The position numbers and the translations under genes were made by a program. A stretch of DNA of 64,000 nucleotides from Berberis thunbergii (lineage: Eukaryota; Streptophyta; Magnoliopsida; Ranunculales; Berberidaceae), in assembly GCA_003290165.1 (NCBI GenBank), contig QNQO01000830.1, positions 248,001-312,000 on the forward strand, given 5' to 3'. The notes under the pieces were generated by a model. The model did not search any database. It had not been told where the DNA came from and saw only the letters and a list, made by a program, of their open reading frames with translations. Below are positions 21,620-35,200 of the stretch, in pieces. Each line of letters begins with the position of its first letter. The stretch's first letter is position 1.

Positions 21620-22165
21620 GTAATCCGGATTCACGGCCAATGTGTCGCACCTTGCATTCCCTTGACTTCCCTTACCCTACGAACAATGCAAAGAGTTAGC
21701 TCACCCTGTGGTGTATATAATAGTGGTTCGCGAAACTCCTTTACCCATGAGTAGATTGGCTCTCCGTCATCCTCAATATCTTGAAGTATCTTTTTCAAAT
21801 CGATGTCAATTGGTTTTCTACTTTCAACTGTAGAACCATCTTTACCATGTAATTTAAACACAACCTCATGTTGTAGTGAACAAATAGAAAATTCATCAAA
21901 TTCTCATGTCCAAACTTATTCTTTCTCAATGCAAGGAGTTGGCTCACCCTGTGGTGTATATAATAGTGGTTCACCAAGCTCCTTTTACCCATGAGTAGAT
22001 TGATTCTTTGTTATCCTCAATATCTTGAAATATCCATGTCAAATCAATGTCAATTTGTTTTCTACTTTTAACTGTAGAACCATCTTCACCCATGTAATTC
22101 AAATGCGACCTCATGTTGTTGTGAACAAATACAAACTTCATCAGATTCTCATGGGCCTATTCATT
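21620..22165 (-). pseudogene. hAT transposase C-terminal tail, tandemly duplicated
   Basis: Minus-strand frames read NKFGHENLMNFLFVHYNMRL, the end of the hAT dimerisation region, followed by LHGKDGSTVESRKPIDIDLK and an acidic tail ending PLLYTPQGELTLCIVRR. The block is present twice (about 22165-21940 and 21925-21685) with shared landmarks such as CACCCTGTGGTGTATATAAT and ACTGTAGAACCATCTT. Part of it occurs a third time at 28285-28400. This is the 3' end of the same hAT gene whose main part is at 28285-30530, separated from it by the insertion 22533-27796. Confidence 0.7.
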
Positions 22166-22532
22166 TTTTTGTTATGAGTAAGGCAAAAAATGTTTCAATT
22201 TCTTTTGTTAAACCAAAACTATTTTACTTCTTTTTTTTCACCACTTTACCTTTACAAACTCCGAACTCCGCATATGTTTCAACTCAAAGCTTCTTCTCCT
22301 TTATCTACCTAGTGTTTCAAGGAAATGTGAAATTGAAAACCATGTAAACCAAACTGAAGCTTTGGATACAAATATAAAGATGTTGTTGAGGAAGAACTTC
22401 TTGTTGATATCCCTTAATCATAAAAATTGCAAGTTTTAGTAAATATTGATGATGATTGTCTGAATAATGGTGGCAAAAATGGAAACGATGGTAAATTTTG
22501 TGACAGGGATGGTGATATTGGTTGTGGAGATG
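22166..22532 (-). other. hAT 3' flank up to the composite insertion
   Basis: Non-coding sequence that continues at 27797 once the 5.26-kb insert is removed. It contains GATGGTGATATTGGTTGTGG just before the AGATG target duplication (22528-22532). Confidence 0.4.
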
Positions 22533-24003
22533 TGTAGCACCCCACATTTTTATACTTATTGAACTTTTATAATATATCTTTACTGTGTTTGATTTCATGA
22601 AGGTATGTGCATGTATATGTGCTACTTGCTCATTACTAATATGTATGATTTATTTCTTCAAAAGTATTAGTAGAAATTTAATTATAATTGGTGTCCTATA
22701 TATATGTTGGGACTCTAGTGATGCTTCGCTCGATAAGTGGTAGCTTTTATTTAGAATTATTTACCTAGTCATTTCCTCTATCGTATCTCGGGATGAGATT
22801 CCTTTTAGGTGTATATAATGTAATACCCACATTTTTTTAGCAATATAAACTTATTTATAGATACATTTATTTTATTTCCATATTTCGACAATTGATTTAT
22901 TATTTTCCTGCATTAAAGTTTATATAAAAAAGGGGGTTAGTTTATAAACTTGTGCTATTTTTCTTTTGGGCTCAAACTCATTTTTAGATATTGAACTCAA
23001 GCATGTATTCATTAAGTTTGATATTTAGTAGTTTTTTGGTAAATAAATAGAGGGAAAGGAATAATGAAATCAGAGGAGAAGATAGAGATATACGTCAGGG
23101 AAAAGAGAAGAAGAAGAAGAAGAATCGGTGAGTTTTTCATTCTCTTTTGTCTAATCCCGTATATAAGACATCTCTACCCAGTCTCATGTTTTCCAGTGGT
23201 CAAAATCCTTTGAAATTAAAATTGTAGGTTCACAACACATTTATGAGAAATATGGAGTTAGTTTCGAGTCCATCCAACGGTTAGATTTCCCTTCCCTAAG
23301 ATTTTTGCAAAGTTTTTCGATTTATATGTGAATGCAATTGAAATTTATATCAACCCCACCTATGATTTATATTGTATATGACATAAAATTTGTAGAAGAA
23401 TTTAGTGAGTATTTCTCGCTCTTTATACTATTTTTTATTTTAAATATTTATTTGCGAATAATATGTATAAATTGTGAATTACAGAAAAATTATTTGGTAT
23501 CTTTGGTATTGAATTTTAGAATTTTTATTGTATACATGTGGAGCGAATAATATGGTTGGAACTAAAATTGTTATTCTAAGGAAATTTTGTGAGTTTTTTT
23601 TTTCACTCTCTTATATGATATTTTATTATGATTAGTAAATTGCATTTTTTTTAAAGTTGTTAGATAGTAGTGAAAGTATCATATAAGAGAATGAAACTCA
23701 AAAAATTTCTAATATAAATGTGGGTGTTACCCATATATACACCTCAAAGGAATCTCTTCCCAAGATTCGATAGAGGAAATAACTAGGTTAATAATTACAA
23801 ATGAAACCTACCACTTATTGAACGAAGCATCACTAGAGTCTCAACATATATGGCACAAATCATAATTAAATTTCTACGAACAATCTTTAAGAAACAAATC
23901 ATATGTATCAGCAATGAGCAAATAACGCATGTACGTGTATATACCTTTATGAAGACAAACATACTAAAGATACATTATAAAAGTTCAGTAAGTATATCTG
24001 ATA

Positions 24004-24532
24004 CCCTTGTGTGAGCGGACATGATGGGGAGGGTGCGAGAGAAGGTCAAAAGCCCATGGATCCCAAGATGGATGACAAATTACAAATGAGAGATTATAGT
24101 CTCACATCGCCTGGATGAGTGTGTGTGTGTGTGTGTGTGTGGATCTACAATGTACTACGTGTTTTAAAGCCTTCGGCCCAAAACGGACAATATAGTACTC
24201 TGTGGATCGGGTCGTTACAAAATGGTCTTAATGCTTGACCCAGTCGAAAATGTGTCAACGAGGACATTGGGCTCCCATGGGGGTGTACCATGATATCCTT
24301 GGGTGGGCGGACCTGAAAGGGAGGGTGTGAAAGAAGCCCAAGAACCCATGGATCCAAAGAAGGTTAGCAAACTACAAAGGTGAGATAATAATCCCACGTC
24401 GCCTCGGTGAGGGAGGGGGATGTGATATATATGAGCGAGTCTGGATCCACAAAGTACTACACGTTTTAATGTCGTGCAGGCCTTGAGCCAAAAGCGGACA
24501 ATATAGTACTTTGTGGATCGGGTCATTGTAGT
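24004..24532. mobile_element. Nested dimeric repeat element within the inverted LTR
   Basis: Two tandem units (from about 24000 and 24291) share TGATAnCCTTGnGTGnGCGGAC, GGGAGGGTGnGAnAGAAG, GGACAATATAGTACTnTGTGG and GATCGGGTCnTT. They interrupt the inverted LTR copy between ATGTGGAGTGCTACA (24552) and TTACTGAACTTTTATAATG (23990). GTATA occurs on both sides and may be the duplicated target. A (GT)n tract lies at 24118-24141. The unit resembles an LTR or LTR-like repeat widespread in plants that begins TGTAACGACCCGATCC on the other strand. Confidence 0.55.
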
Positions 24533-24808
24533 ATAAAAATGTGGAGTGCTACAATATATACATCTCAAAAGAACGTTCTGAGATTCGCTAAAAGAAATAA
24601 CTAAGCAACATGCAGCATAACAAAACCACCAAAAATAAAAAGTAAACGAAAAAAAACTGACAACCAATATTTACATGTAAAATAAGATACGGTTACTATC
24701 GCATACACAAGTCAAAATGATCTTGTTACCCTACTACTAAGTCTCTAGACATCTACACTCATATCCAGTTTCTAAGGTTCACATAAACTCTATACTAGCC
24801 TATGCTAA

Positions 24809-24826
24809 CCAAATGCTATGATACCA
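24809..24826 (-). other. Primer-binding site (initiator-Met tRNA type)
   Basis: The minus strand reads TGGTATCATAGCATTTGG. Its first bases match the TGGTATCAGAGC primer-binding site for initiator Met-tRNA used by many plant LTR elements, including chromovirus lineages whose LTRs begin TGTAACACC. This orients the element minus, with its LTR at higher coordinates. Confidence 0.65.
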
Positions 24827-27796
24827 AACAGCCAAGCCCCGATTTTCTGAGAAAATTTTAACATTTCTAAAAACCAACAAAACCAAAAATATATCAAGGT
24901 TTAAATACGACAAATATAACGTTTATAAATTTTGAAGTAAACCTATAAAAATAAACTTTTTACCAGGAATCTCTCTGACGATGATCGCCCACAAACGAAA
25001 CTCCAACAATATTGTCGCCTCAAATACTATCTAACCTGAAAAAGGCTAATTGCTTACATTCAAATAAGAACATACTCAAGAAGCATAAACTTACTTCAAT
25101 GATGTAGCTGGTATGAACATCTTCATCTCTAATAAAAATAAGTTACATAAACTACATACACAAAAAATAACAGTTCAAATATATATAGTCCATCAACAAG
25201 GAAAACATGTCATACTAATAAGTTCTATTATACTTAAAGTAAACATTTATTTTACCAACACTTACTCTGTGAAGGTTGACCATGGTAAGTTTGACTTGCA
25301 TAAATGTTAGTAGAATTACTGTCATGCATGAAATGGTTAGAAACAAACGAATGGGACTTCAAAATTTATCAACACTCCTCATAAATACAATTTTAAACAG
25401 TATTTTAATACTAGTGTGAGAGATTTACTTTCAATAAAATACATATCATAGTCATATGTATCATTATGTAAACATCAACAAATATGCATTTTACGTTAAG
25501 GAAGACATGTAGTTTTCATTCAATGATCAAATAAGCATTTAATTTCTTCCTTTAAGGCAACCATGCACGTACACTAACAAAGTAATTACTGCAGATTTCA
25601 CATTTGGGTAAAATTTATGTTTTCGATATTGCACAAAAACTTCACTTATTTTTCACAATCACATTCTCCTCTTATGTCGAACACACCTCACCCGTGTTTT
25701 CCCTTGTTTATGAAACCACTAGGAGTGTACATGTCCCAAGTAGGATGCTACATCGAGGATCATGTCATTTCACCCGAAATTCGATCCATAACAATCATAT
25801 CATCATACGTATATCCAAACTCTTATTGAACGTTGTACCCAGTATGCAAGCAAGTCTACATGTTACATCATATACCAAGTATACAAGCAAGTCTGTATAC
25901 TAAAATCATACTTTTTAATTCATTTTTTCACACTTTTTGTTTGGAGTTGTGGAAAATAGCAAAAAATCAACTAGATCTCAAATACATCTTAGCAAGTCAA
26001 TTTTACAATAATCAAAATTCAAGTTTCAAATAGGATCACATAGGTTATAGAATTTACCCTTCCACAATGAATATACAATGTGATCATTTTTATTTCAATA
26101 ATCACAATAATATTTCAATTTCAATAACACCAATCATCAATAATATCTTAGTTCCAGTAACACTCATTAACAATATTTTAGTAAAATGGTTACAATAATC
26201 CATTGATAGTTTTACAAGTACCTCAAATTTTGGATACTCATTAAGGTTTCATAGTCACCTTATACATCTAACAATATAAAGTTTCAACACATTTTCAAAA
26301 AATCAAAATTTTAGGTAATATACTTCACAACAACAAGCACAAGTCACGAATATCACACGTCAAATAAAAATCACACTTATAATGTGTTTGCAATAACCGT
26401 ACATATATTGCAATAAAATAATTAAAGTTTATTAAGAAACAATAACAATAAAGTTACATTCATTAAAAGAACTACTATTATTATGCAAATTGACAATAAC
26501 TCATACACAAACAACATGCTCAACTAATGACCATATTTATATTAAACAAAACTAAAATCAATTTGCAAACATTCATATACATTTGGACATATAACACCTA
26601 CACTAACCACATAATTAATTTGCAATCAAGCGTGTACATAAAAATAATCTAACGATGACCTCTCATGTAAATATCAATTACTCTTAAGTATTCATATGTG
26701 TTTTTTTTATCATATATAAGAGAGCGAGAAACACTCACTTTCACTAATATCTAACAACTTAAAAAAAATATAGTGTATAATAAAATACCATATAATAGAG
26801 TGAGAAAACTCACAAAATTTTCTCAGAATAATTATTTTAGTTCCAAACATATTATTCACTCTATATGTATACAACAAAAATTCTAAAGGCCAACACCAAG
26901 GATATACCAAATAATTTTTCTATAGTTTACAATTTATACATATTATTCGCAAATAAATATTTAGAATAAAAAGTAGTATAAAGAATGAGAAATACTCTTG
27001 AGGTTCTTCTATAAATATGTAATATACAATACAAGTTATAAGTGGTGATGATATAAATTTCAATTGCATTCACGTATGAGTCAAAGAACACTGCGAAACA
27101 AACTTTGCAAAAATATGAGGGTTTCTACAATTTAACCAGTGATGATTTTCCATGCCTTGAGGGAAATCTAACCGTTGGATGGACTCAAAACCAACTTTAT
27201 ATTTCTCATACATGTGTTGTAAACTTACGAACTTAATTGGAAAGAATTTTGACCACTGAAAGGCCTTGATCAACTATATTATGAGATTAAACAAAAATTT
27301 GATTTTGGGTTTTCTCTTTAACCTAACAAATTCTCATGAAGAATACAATAAAACCCTTCATCTAAACATCAATTTTCAGACTTATTTACGTATTAAAATC
27401 TAACCCTAAACCATAGATTAATCTAAACAAAAATATAAAAGTGAATGAAGAACTCACCGGTGCTTCTTCATTTTCTTATTCTTCTTCTCTTCTCCTTGCC
27501 GTATAGAGATAAGAGAAACTGATTCTCTCTTTCTTCTCATCTTCTTGCATTATTCCCCTCCCTCTCTTTATTTAAGCAAAAAAACTTACTCAGTATCAAA
27601 CCTAATGAAAACATAACCCAAGTCCATAATCTAAAAATGAGCCCAAGTCCAAAAGAAAAATAACACAAGTTTATAAACTAACCCTTTTTTTATATAAACC
27701 TTAAGCTGGAAAATAATGAATCAATTATTACAATATGAAATAAAATAATTTATCTATAAAATAAATTTATATAGTTGGAAAAATGTGGGTGTTACA

Positions 27797-28284
27797 AGAT
27801 GTTCATGGTGGCAACATAGCTATGTTCTTACCATTTATTTGGATAGTTCATTATGTCATAATATTGTCACTGTTACAACCCCGTATCCAAGAGTTTTCTC
27901 ATATTTCTTGCGAAAATTTTATAGCCATCACAAGGTTGTGACTATCATAATCTTGTGTTTGAGCATTTTTTCCCATAGTTATGAACATCGTTTTAGACAA
28001 TACAAAATTTTGACTATTACGTTATCGTGTCAGAGAGTTTTTCATTTTTTTATTTTTATTTTTTTTATAATTATTGTGAACAATGTTTTAACCATCACAA
28101 GGTTGTGATTATCATAATCTCGTGTCCAAGAGTTTGTTTATATTGAAATCCCATGACATTCGTGAATAAATTTATATGGATGTTTAACAATTTTAATGTC
28201 AAAATTTCAAAATTAAGTTGTTTCTTGACATGCATATCCAAATAAATTGGAACATCTCATCGTTCAACATTTTCATACTACGTG
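27797..28284. repeat. hAT 3' region with imperfect ~90-bp tandem repeats
   Basis: Three imperfect units between about 27865 and 28130 share ATCACAAGGTTGTGAnTATCATAATCTnGTGT and nAAGAGTTT. They lie between the AGATG duplication and the hAT dimerisation domain. No coding potential. Confidence 0.5.
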
Positions 28285-30530
28285 CATGTTAATTGGTTTT
28301 CTACTTTCAACTGTAGAACCATCTTCACCATTGTATTTCAAAATTCAACATCATGTTGTAGTGAACAAATACAAAATTTATCAGATTCTCATGGACTAGC
28401 CTATTCCTTCTCTTTTTATGAATAAGGCCAAATGTGCTTCAGTTTCTTTTACAACCCGGCAACGATGAAGTCTGAGAAAAGATTTCCATTGTAATAGTTC
28501 TTAAGTTGGGGGACGATCTCCCATATAAATGCCACCATTTAGCTTCAAGTATTAATTAATACAATTTTATAATTTGAATAGGTTAACATAGTCTTAAAAT
28601 ATATAAACTTCAATGAAAGAAAACTAATCTGATTGTGTATTATCCTCCCTGCTCTAGCTGCTAGTGTGGAAAATGATCCCACAACTTTTGTAAAAGGCTT
28701 CAACTGTAGGTAAGACTATAAAAAGTCATATTCGTATAAAATTCATATTTTAATATAACACATCCTTAATTTATGAATTGTTATTCATTAACATACCTCT
28801 TGTTGAATCAATGTTGGATTAGTGGTACGAGAAATTAATCTCATTACTATAACTTCCATCGCCTTTTCAAGAATCTCATTATTTCCAATATTATTATCGT
28901 AGTGAAGTTTTGGGTTAAGATAATAAGTCATCAATGGTATACATAATATATGGCATAAGGATAAAGATAAATATTTTTAATATTTTATAAATAAACAAAT
29001 TTATTCTTTTTGTGCCAGCTAAATGGAACGGGTTTAACATTTTTTCTTCCATTTTTCAATGATTTAAACGAATGATTGTCGACCACTATTTTTACTTGCT
29101 ATTTCATTTTCGCCACTGCATTGAATACATAACCTATAATAGGTTTCTTATCACCATTCTTAAGACTCTAACAATGGGACTAAGGATCATCACAATTTCA
29201 CATAAAATAGTTCGAAAAGCTTAGATTTTCTACTAATGCCACAATAAATCTTGCATTACAAGTATTATGTTGATCAAACACATTCCATTCATCACTTGCA
29301 AATATTTTTCTAAGTCCATCTTTCTTTTTAAGCAAGCTCTCTAATGCAACATAATGGGTGGAAAATCGAGTAAGACCTGGTATAATGATGTCATCCCCAC
29401 AAAATGTCCTCATTGCTAAGATTCTATGGTGGTTGTAAAGGTAATTTGTGAGTTTTTTCGCCTTTTCCACAATACTCTTAATTAGTATTAGGTCACCAAT
29501 CTCTAACATCAAGTCAATATTGTGTCATGCACATGAAGTCCAATACAAATTCTATCATGGCTTATTGATTAATTTCACTCATGTTTTCAAAAAAGCTTTT
29601 TATCCACATATTTAACCACTTATTTCATCAATACATAAAATAATTGTGATATTTCCTCTTTTTAAAGCATTTTATCGACTTTCTAAATATGGTCACCTCG
29701 TCACAATATCATGAAGTTGATAATATTCAACCTCGTAGGACATGTCCAACCATGTGACTCCATACTTCGACAACTTAGGCTTCAGTTGTCCAATCCACTC
29801 TTCTAACTTCTTTATATCTTCATTCAGTAACATGTGTCTTAACGCCCATGCAGAAGGTGGTTGTGCATGTCTATCAACTATTTTAATTGCCTCTACCATT
29901 GTATGATAATATACATATTTTGCTGCATGTGATGGATTTCCATCAAAGTAAAATAACTTGCTCATTGTCTTTGGCATATTAATTTTCACATTTCCCCATA
30001 ACCCCATGATATTTCTTTTGCTTACTGGATTCTGGATGATGCCCATAGAAATCGACATCATGTTTCACCTTCGTACTCTTTGATCGACTCAACTAACTAT
30101 GTGAACCACCAGAAGAAGTGTCAACATTGTTCTTGGATGATTGCCCACGTAGACTTGACTTAGTGCTACCCATCATCTGGAGTTGTTTCCTTTCCGACTC
30201 TGTTGATGTTGATGTCAAGCACGATGGACAACATCCTCCTCTTTATAATAAAATGAATCAAAATTGTGACTTTCAAGCCCTACCATAATCGATTCTCTGA
30301 ACTTCTCAAGTGTATTATTTTGTAACTTATTGTCACGTTTCCCTCCAATACTTATTGTATCGATCTACGTACTTTTCATGGACAATTTGAACATTTTTCC
30401 ACCAACCAAGTAATGTTTTAACCTTGATGTGCCACCACCATTCATTTGCTTATGACAATACATGCAAATAGATTTTCCCTGATAAAGCTTCTCCATAGCC
30501 CCAAACTAGATTTCTAAAGCTTTAATGGCA
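28285..30530 (-). pseudogene. hAT-family transposase pseudogene (BED finger, DUF659, dimerisation domain)
   Basis: Minus-strand order of recognisable parts: a BED-type finger (ICMYCHKQMNGGGTSRLKHY, about 30460-30400); the DUF659-like catalytic region (AEAIKIVDRHAQPPSAWALR-type sequence and PKLSKYGVTWLDMS, 30061-29693); the KAKKLTNYLYNHHRILAMRT and PGLTRFSTHYVALESLLKK segment (29512-29198); NPKLHYDNNIGNNEILEKAM (about 28930-28860); and the hATC dimerisation motif (SSLPGCKRN and IHKE, about 28480-28420). Frameshifts and stops separate all parts, so no active transposase is made. The tail continues at 22165-21620 across the composite insertion. Confidence 0.85.
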
Positions 30531-31889
30531 TGATGAGTGTTCACATACAATCTCATAAAAAAAAAGATTTCATATTTGCACAAAATAAATGATTTCTATG
30601 TCCATAAAAATAAATTAGCAATAAAGATTTTAAAAGCAAAAAATAAGAACACCAATTATTATTCAATCACAATTCACAAGAAGTTAAACACTCTAGTATC
30701 ACTATATAAAAAAAACTAAATACAAAGTTATCACCAAAAAAAATTTAATTAAAAAATAAACATAAAGAAAACCCAATCCCCCAATTAGCTTCCCCTTGTC
30801 TCTCTTTCTATATTTCTATAATCCTCAGTTCCCCCTACCCGACAAATTCTCTTCCCCTTTACTTCTTTCAGTATTTTGTGGTAATTAATTAAATAAACTT
30901 ACCAACCTCTAAACAACAAATGCCCTAACATTCAATCAAATTGAAACAACCCTACTGAAAATCAAATAAAACAAAGGCAATTTGACCTTGAGTAGAAGAA
31001 GTGGCAATAAGGGTTGAGTTGAATAATAAGAAGCAGCAGTGTGACAGAAATGAGAAGAAGAAAAAATGAGTCGATGATCTGAGAGGAGTTGAAGTCTACT
31101 TTCTTTGTATCGATTGTCAATCAACAACACCCATGAAATGATATCTTTTCTTTGAATTTGTGAAACCCAATGTCGTGCACATCAAACTCATATATCTATC
31201 AAGGTGGGTTTCTCAAACTCTGCCTCCAAAACCATTTCTCTTAATCCCATTTGAAGGAGACAAAGACAACAACAAGAAAATGCCAACACGAAAAACTCTC
31301 CACTAATCTCAGATCCAATCATCATGTTGAACCACATAAACAAAGAAGCAGAAGAATAAACAATGTGACAAGAAAAAGAAGAAAACATTCTTGTGGCTGC
31401 GAATCCGTGTTGCCTCAAAAATTTTCGATAAAAAAAAGAGAAATTTAGTCAATGCATTTTCGGGTTTGAGCGAATTTATTGAAAATAATGGAAAGGCCAA
31501 AATAACTCCTCAAAAAATTGGGATTTTGCCCTTCGGCATTTTTTTTTTGTAAACTGGGATTTTGCGAAATCTCACGAAAACTCATTCCTTATTGTATGTA
31601 GTATTTTCTTAAATTATTTAGGATTGGCCACTATCCATATTTGTGAAACTGAGCCTTAACCTTGCATGTCTAAGTTCATGCATTTTGCAAGAGCAAGATT
31701 GAGGCTTAGATTATTTGAATTTAGTTGACCTATTATTCCTTTTAGTTTTTTAAATATTTAAAAGTTTTTGTTTGAGAAAACCAAGTGAGAGATCGAGTTT
31801 TGGAGGAAATTTATTGCAAGATGACCCTATTGCATTTCGCTTGAAATTAAACACAGATGGGTTCCTTTGAGTTTATTATATGGCCTTTG
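30531..31889. other. hAT 5' flank and spacer; no gene recognised
   Basis: T-rich and A-rich sequence with frames of 60-76 residues on both strands, none with a known motif. The part up to about 31500 may belong to the hAT element's 5' region, but its terminal inverted repeat could not be found. A possible boundary is the poly(T) run near 31535. Confidence 0.35.
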
Positions 31890-32280
31890 CTAAATAACAT
31901 CGTCATTTCCGCTGAAGAACGCCGCCAACCCCCTTTTTTAATTTACTGAAGGGTACTACCATTATTTACACAAAAAATGTTTATTTATTTTCTCCCAAAT
32001 CCAATGACCAATGCCCTTCCACTCGCACGAACAACTCCTCATCTCCCACTATTCTCCTCCCAATCTCGCCAAAAAATGAAACCCCCTGCCACAGTCTTCA
32101 TCTTCTTTCTCCATTTCTTACTCGTCTTCATCCTCCCTACTTCATTTTTTATTTCTTATCTTCCATCCCAGGCTCGTCGGACGACCCCAACACTGGCGTC
32201 TCTCCCTCTCTTCTACAACTTCATCATTTCTCTCTCATCATCTTTGTTTGTTGCGGTTTTGGTGAAGTTTGTATCTAGAA

Positions 32281-35200
32281 ATGGATGAGTTTAGTACAAA
32301 TGATGTTGGTAGGCTTAAAGATGATAAAGTTGGAGTTGAAAGTTAGCAATGTGCTCCATTTATAGGAGTAAACGAAGAAGATGAACATTTACAAGATGAA
32401 AAACAACCCACTCAACTTGAGATGAGCTCGCATGGGTATTTTTTTTTGTTGTGATTATCATAATATCATGTTTAACTTCTTTTTGGTTTATATTTGAAGC
32501 AACATTATTATTTTTAGGGTTAGTTGTTAATATGTGAACCCTAAAACTTGCTTATTTTTAGGATTAGTTTGATCGTTCTTATTGATGATGTTGTTGTTGT
32601 TGTTGTTATTTTGTGCATAAATGTCATTGTCAATCTAATAGATTTCGATATACCTTCACATAATCTTGACAATTCAGAGACACTTAAAAGCATATTTTGA
32701 AGATACCAACCTTCTAGAGGTAACCATTGCCTTAATAATTTTACTCATTACCTTTTTTTAATATATGATTTGAATGACAAAAAATTTTATTTACTTAATG
32801 TAAAAGGATAATGATGATGTTGACTCGAATTATGAACGAGCACTATGAGAGATAGTCAATGACGACGACTTATTTATTATGGAAGAGGTAAGGTTAATTC
32901 TTGTGGGCATGGCATTATTTTCTAATCTTGTTTCACAAGGTCATTGATTAACAAATTTATTATTGTTTCTAATGTTAGTCTGCATTATTTTTTGTAGGTA
33001 TTCCTATCGAAGTCATCCTTGATAGTTTGGTATCAAGGTGTTAGTAGGGATAATAACATAGTTTTGATAATCACAAAGTCGGAACCTGTTGATAGCAGAC
33101 GTAAAGAAAGGATCCACTTGGGATGTGAGAAGGGAGGGAATATCAAGAAAACTCAAATGCAAATATTGGAGGTTGGTCGATCGACTAGTACAAAGAAGTG
33201 TGGGTGCCCATTCCAGTTGAGAGGGGTGATACACATATGACCATTGGAACCCACAATCATCCACGACCAAAATCTATTCTTAGCCATTCTTTTGTTGGTA
33301 GACTCAACGAAGCAGATATCACATATTTGCATAACATGTCAACATCTGGTGTAGCCCCTCACTACATGTCTGGTTTGAAAGATATGTTTTCCAACAATGT
33401 GTCGTATTTGAAGACTATTTATAATGTCATTCATCACCTAAAGACACTCCAACTGAAAAGTATGACAATTTTTCAAGCCACAATTCACTTGTTGAGCGAG
33501 AATGGTTATATTGAGTGACATACAGACGATGATCATAATTGAGTCACCAATATTTTATGGTCGCATCTCGAGTCAATTCTACTAGCTAAGTATTTCCCAA
33601 TAGTGATGCTTATGGACAACACCTACAAAACCGATCTCTACATAATGTCGCTATTAGAGGTTATGGGTGTTGATATTTAATCTTGGTTGATGTTTTATGT
33701 CATCTGAAAATGAACAGTCGTACACTTGGGCATTAGAAGAATTATTGGGAGTGTTTGAGTCAGATAGCTTGCTAAATGTGTTTATGACTGACAAAGAGTT
33801 TGGGTTGATCAAAGCCATTGAGCAAGTCTTTCCAGAAGCAAGGAGGTTGTTGTGCAGGTGGCACATATATACAAATGTGAAAAAGAATTGCAAATGGATA
33901 ATGAGGGATGAAATAAATTTATTGATTTTTTTCTCGAATTTGTATAGATCAACTACAAAGTAATAATGGAATAAGGGCATTGTTGAGTTCAAGAGAAGAT
34001 GGGCATCACATCCTAAGTGTTTAGACTATTTGCGGCTTGTATGGAATCCACATAAGGAGTTCTTTGTGAATGCATGGATCGACACTATGATGCATTTTGG
34101 CCAACGGACAACTGATCGTGTTGAAGGTGCATAATCTAAGTTGAAGAAAATGTTGGAGAATTTCCAAGGCACATTTAATAATGTATGGACAAAAATGCAT
34201 GACATGATCAAAGTTCAACTTATAAAGATTGAAGCGTCCTTTCAGAAAGAGTCTGACAAAGGTCAGGAAAGAACATATTTCCCCTTATTTGGAAAAATTC
34301 ATGTGTTCGTGTCGCATAAGGCTTTTGACTTGATGCTATCTGAAATTGGTAGGTCTAAAGCTATATTTGTGGGCACTGACCCAGTCAAGTGTCGATGTGT
34401 GATGAGAACCACTCATAGGTTGCCTTGTGCTCATGAAATGATACAATATTTCACTTCTACATGACAACTTCCATTGTATATCTTACACAAGCATTGGATG
34501 CAACTTGGCCAAACACCTTTTTATGCAACTGTGAATGTGATTATAGATCCAGTGTCAGTGCCATTAAACAAAAATTCTTTGAATCCACTTCTAGTCAGGA
34601 GTTGGTGTTGAAGAGAAAACTGTTAGATTTGAGTTGCCCTGATTCATGGGTCATGTTTGAGCCAATTGAACATGTGAAGGGTAAGGAGAGACCTAAAAAG
34701 AAGAAATTGTCTAAGTATGAAAAGTCCACGAAAAGGGACCCCTTTTTTCATGAGTATTCGAAGACACAATATGAGCATAAAAGTCAATAAAGTGTTTATA
34801 AGGCGAAAGAGAATGTGCCGAAGTGGAAAACTACGTTTATGAAGAAAATTCCTATGTGGATTCATTATTTTTATGTTGAGGACATTCATAATGTACTCGT
34901 CGATGACCATTATGGATTCAAATGCATAGTCAAGTTCTTAGGTTACGAAGAAAATAGTGGTTGAAGGCAAGTGAGACATGAGCTACTAATAGAGCTAGAA
35001 GGTAACCATGACTCGTGAGTTCAAATGTGGAATGAGGGAGGTGCGAACATTGTGAAAGATGTTCTGGCAATTCCCGAAAGCATTGTACATTACAGAGCGA
35101 CACTAGTTGATTCAACCAGATATGTTAGAGCTGGCGGCGAACCGTTATAGTTGTGTGTTTGTGTGTTATGGGAACCACAACACTGCATGTTTTTCATATG

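Larger units (their letters stand above)
22533..27796. mobile_element. Composite LTR-retrotransposon insertion with inverted LTR arms, TSD AGATG
   Basis: The block starts TGTAGCACCCCACATTTTT and ends AAATGTGGGTGTTACA, so both ends carry the LTR start TGTARCACCC in opposite orientation. AGATG flanks it at 22528-22532 and 27797-27801. Segment 22831-23690 is inverted at 27796-26700 (shared GTTTATAnACTAACCC, CACCGGTG/ATCGGTGAG region, TTTTGTGAGTTTT). Segment 22533-22830 is inverted at 24552-23725. A Met-tRNA-type PBS lies at 24809-24826 on the minus strand. The structure is best read as a minus-strand retrotransposon with a ~2.9-kb LTR (27796-~24840) fused to inverted, truncated LTR copies. No pol was found. 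Confidence 0.6.

Noticed and set aside
23332..23550. 72-residue hydrophobic frame
   Set aside because: AT-rich LTR sequence; the same segment is inverted at 26880-27080 without a conserved frame.
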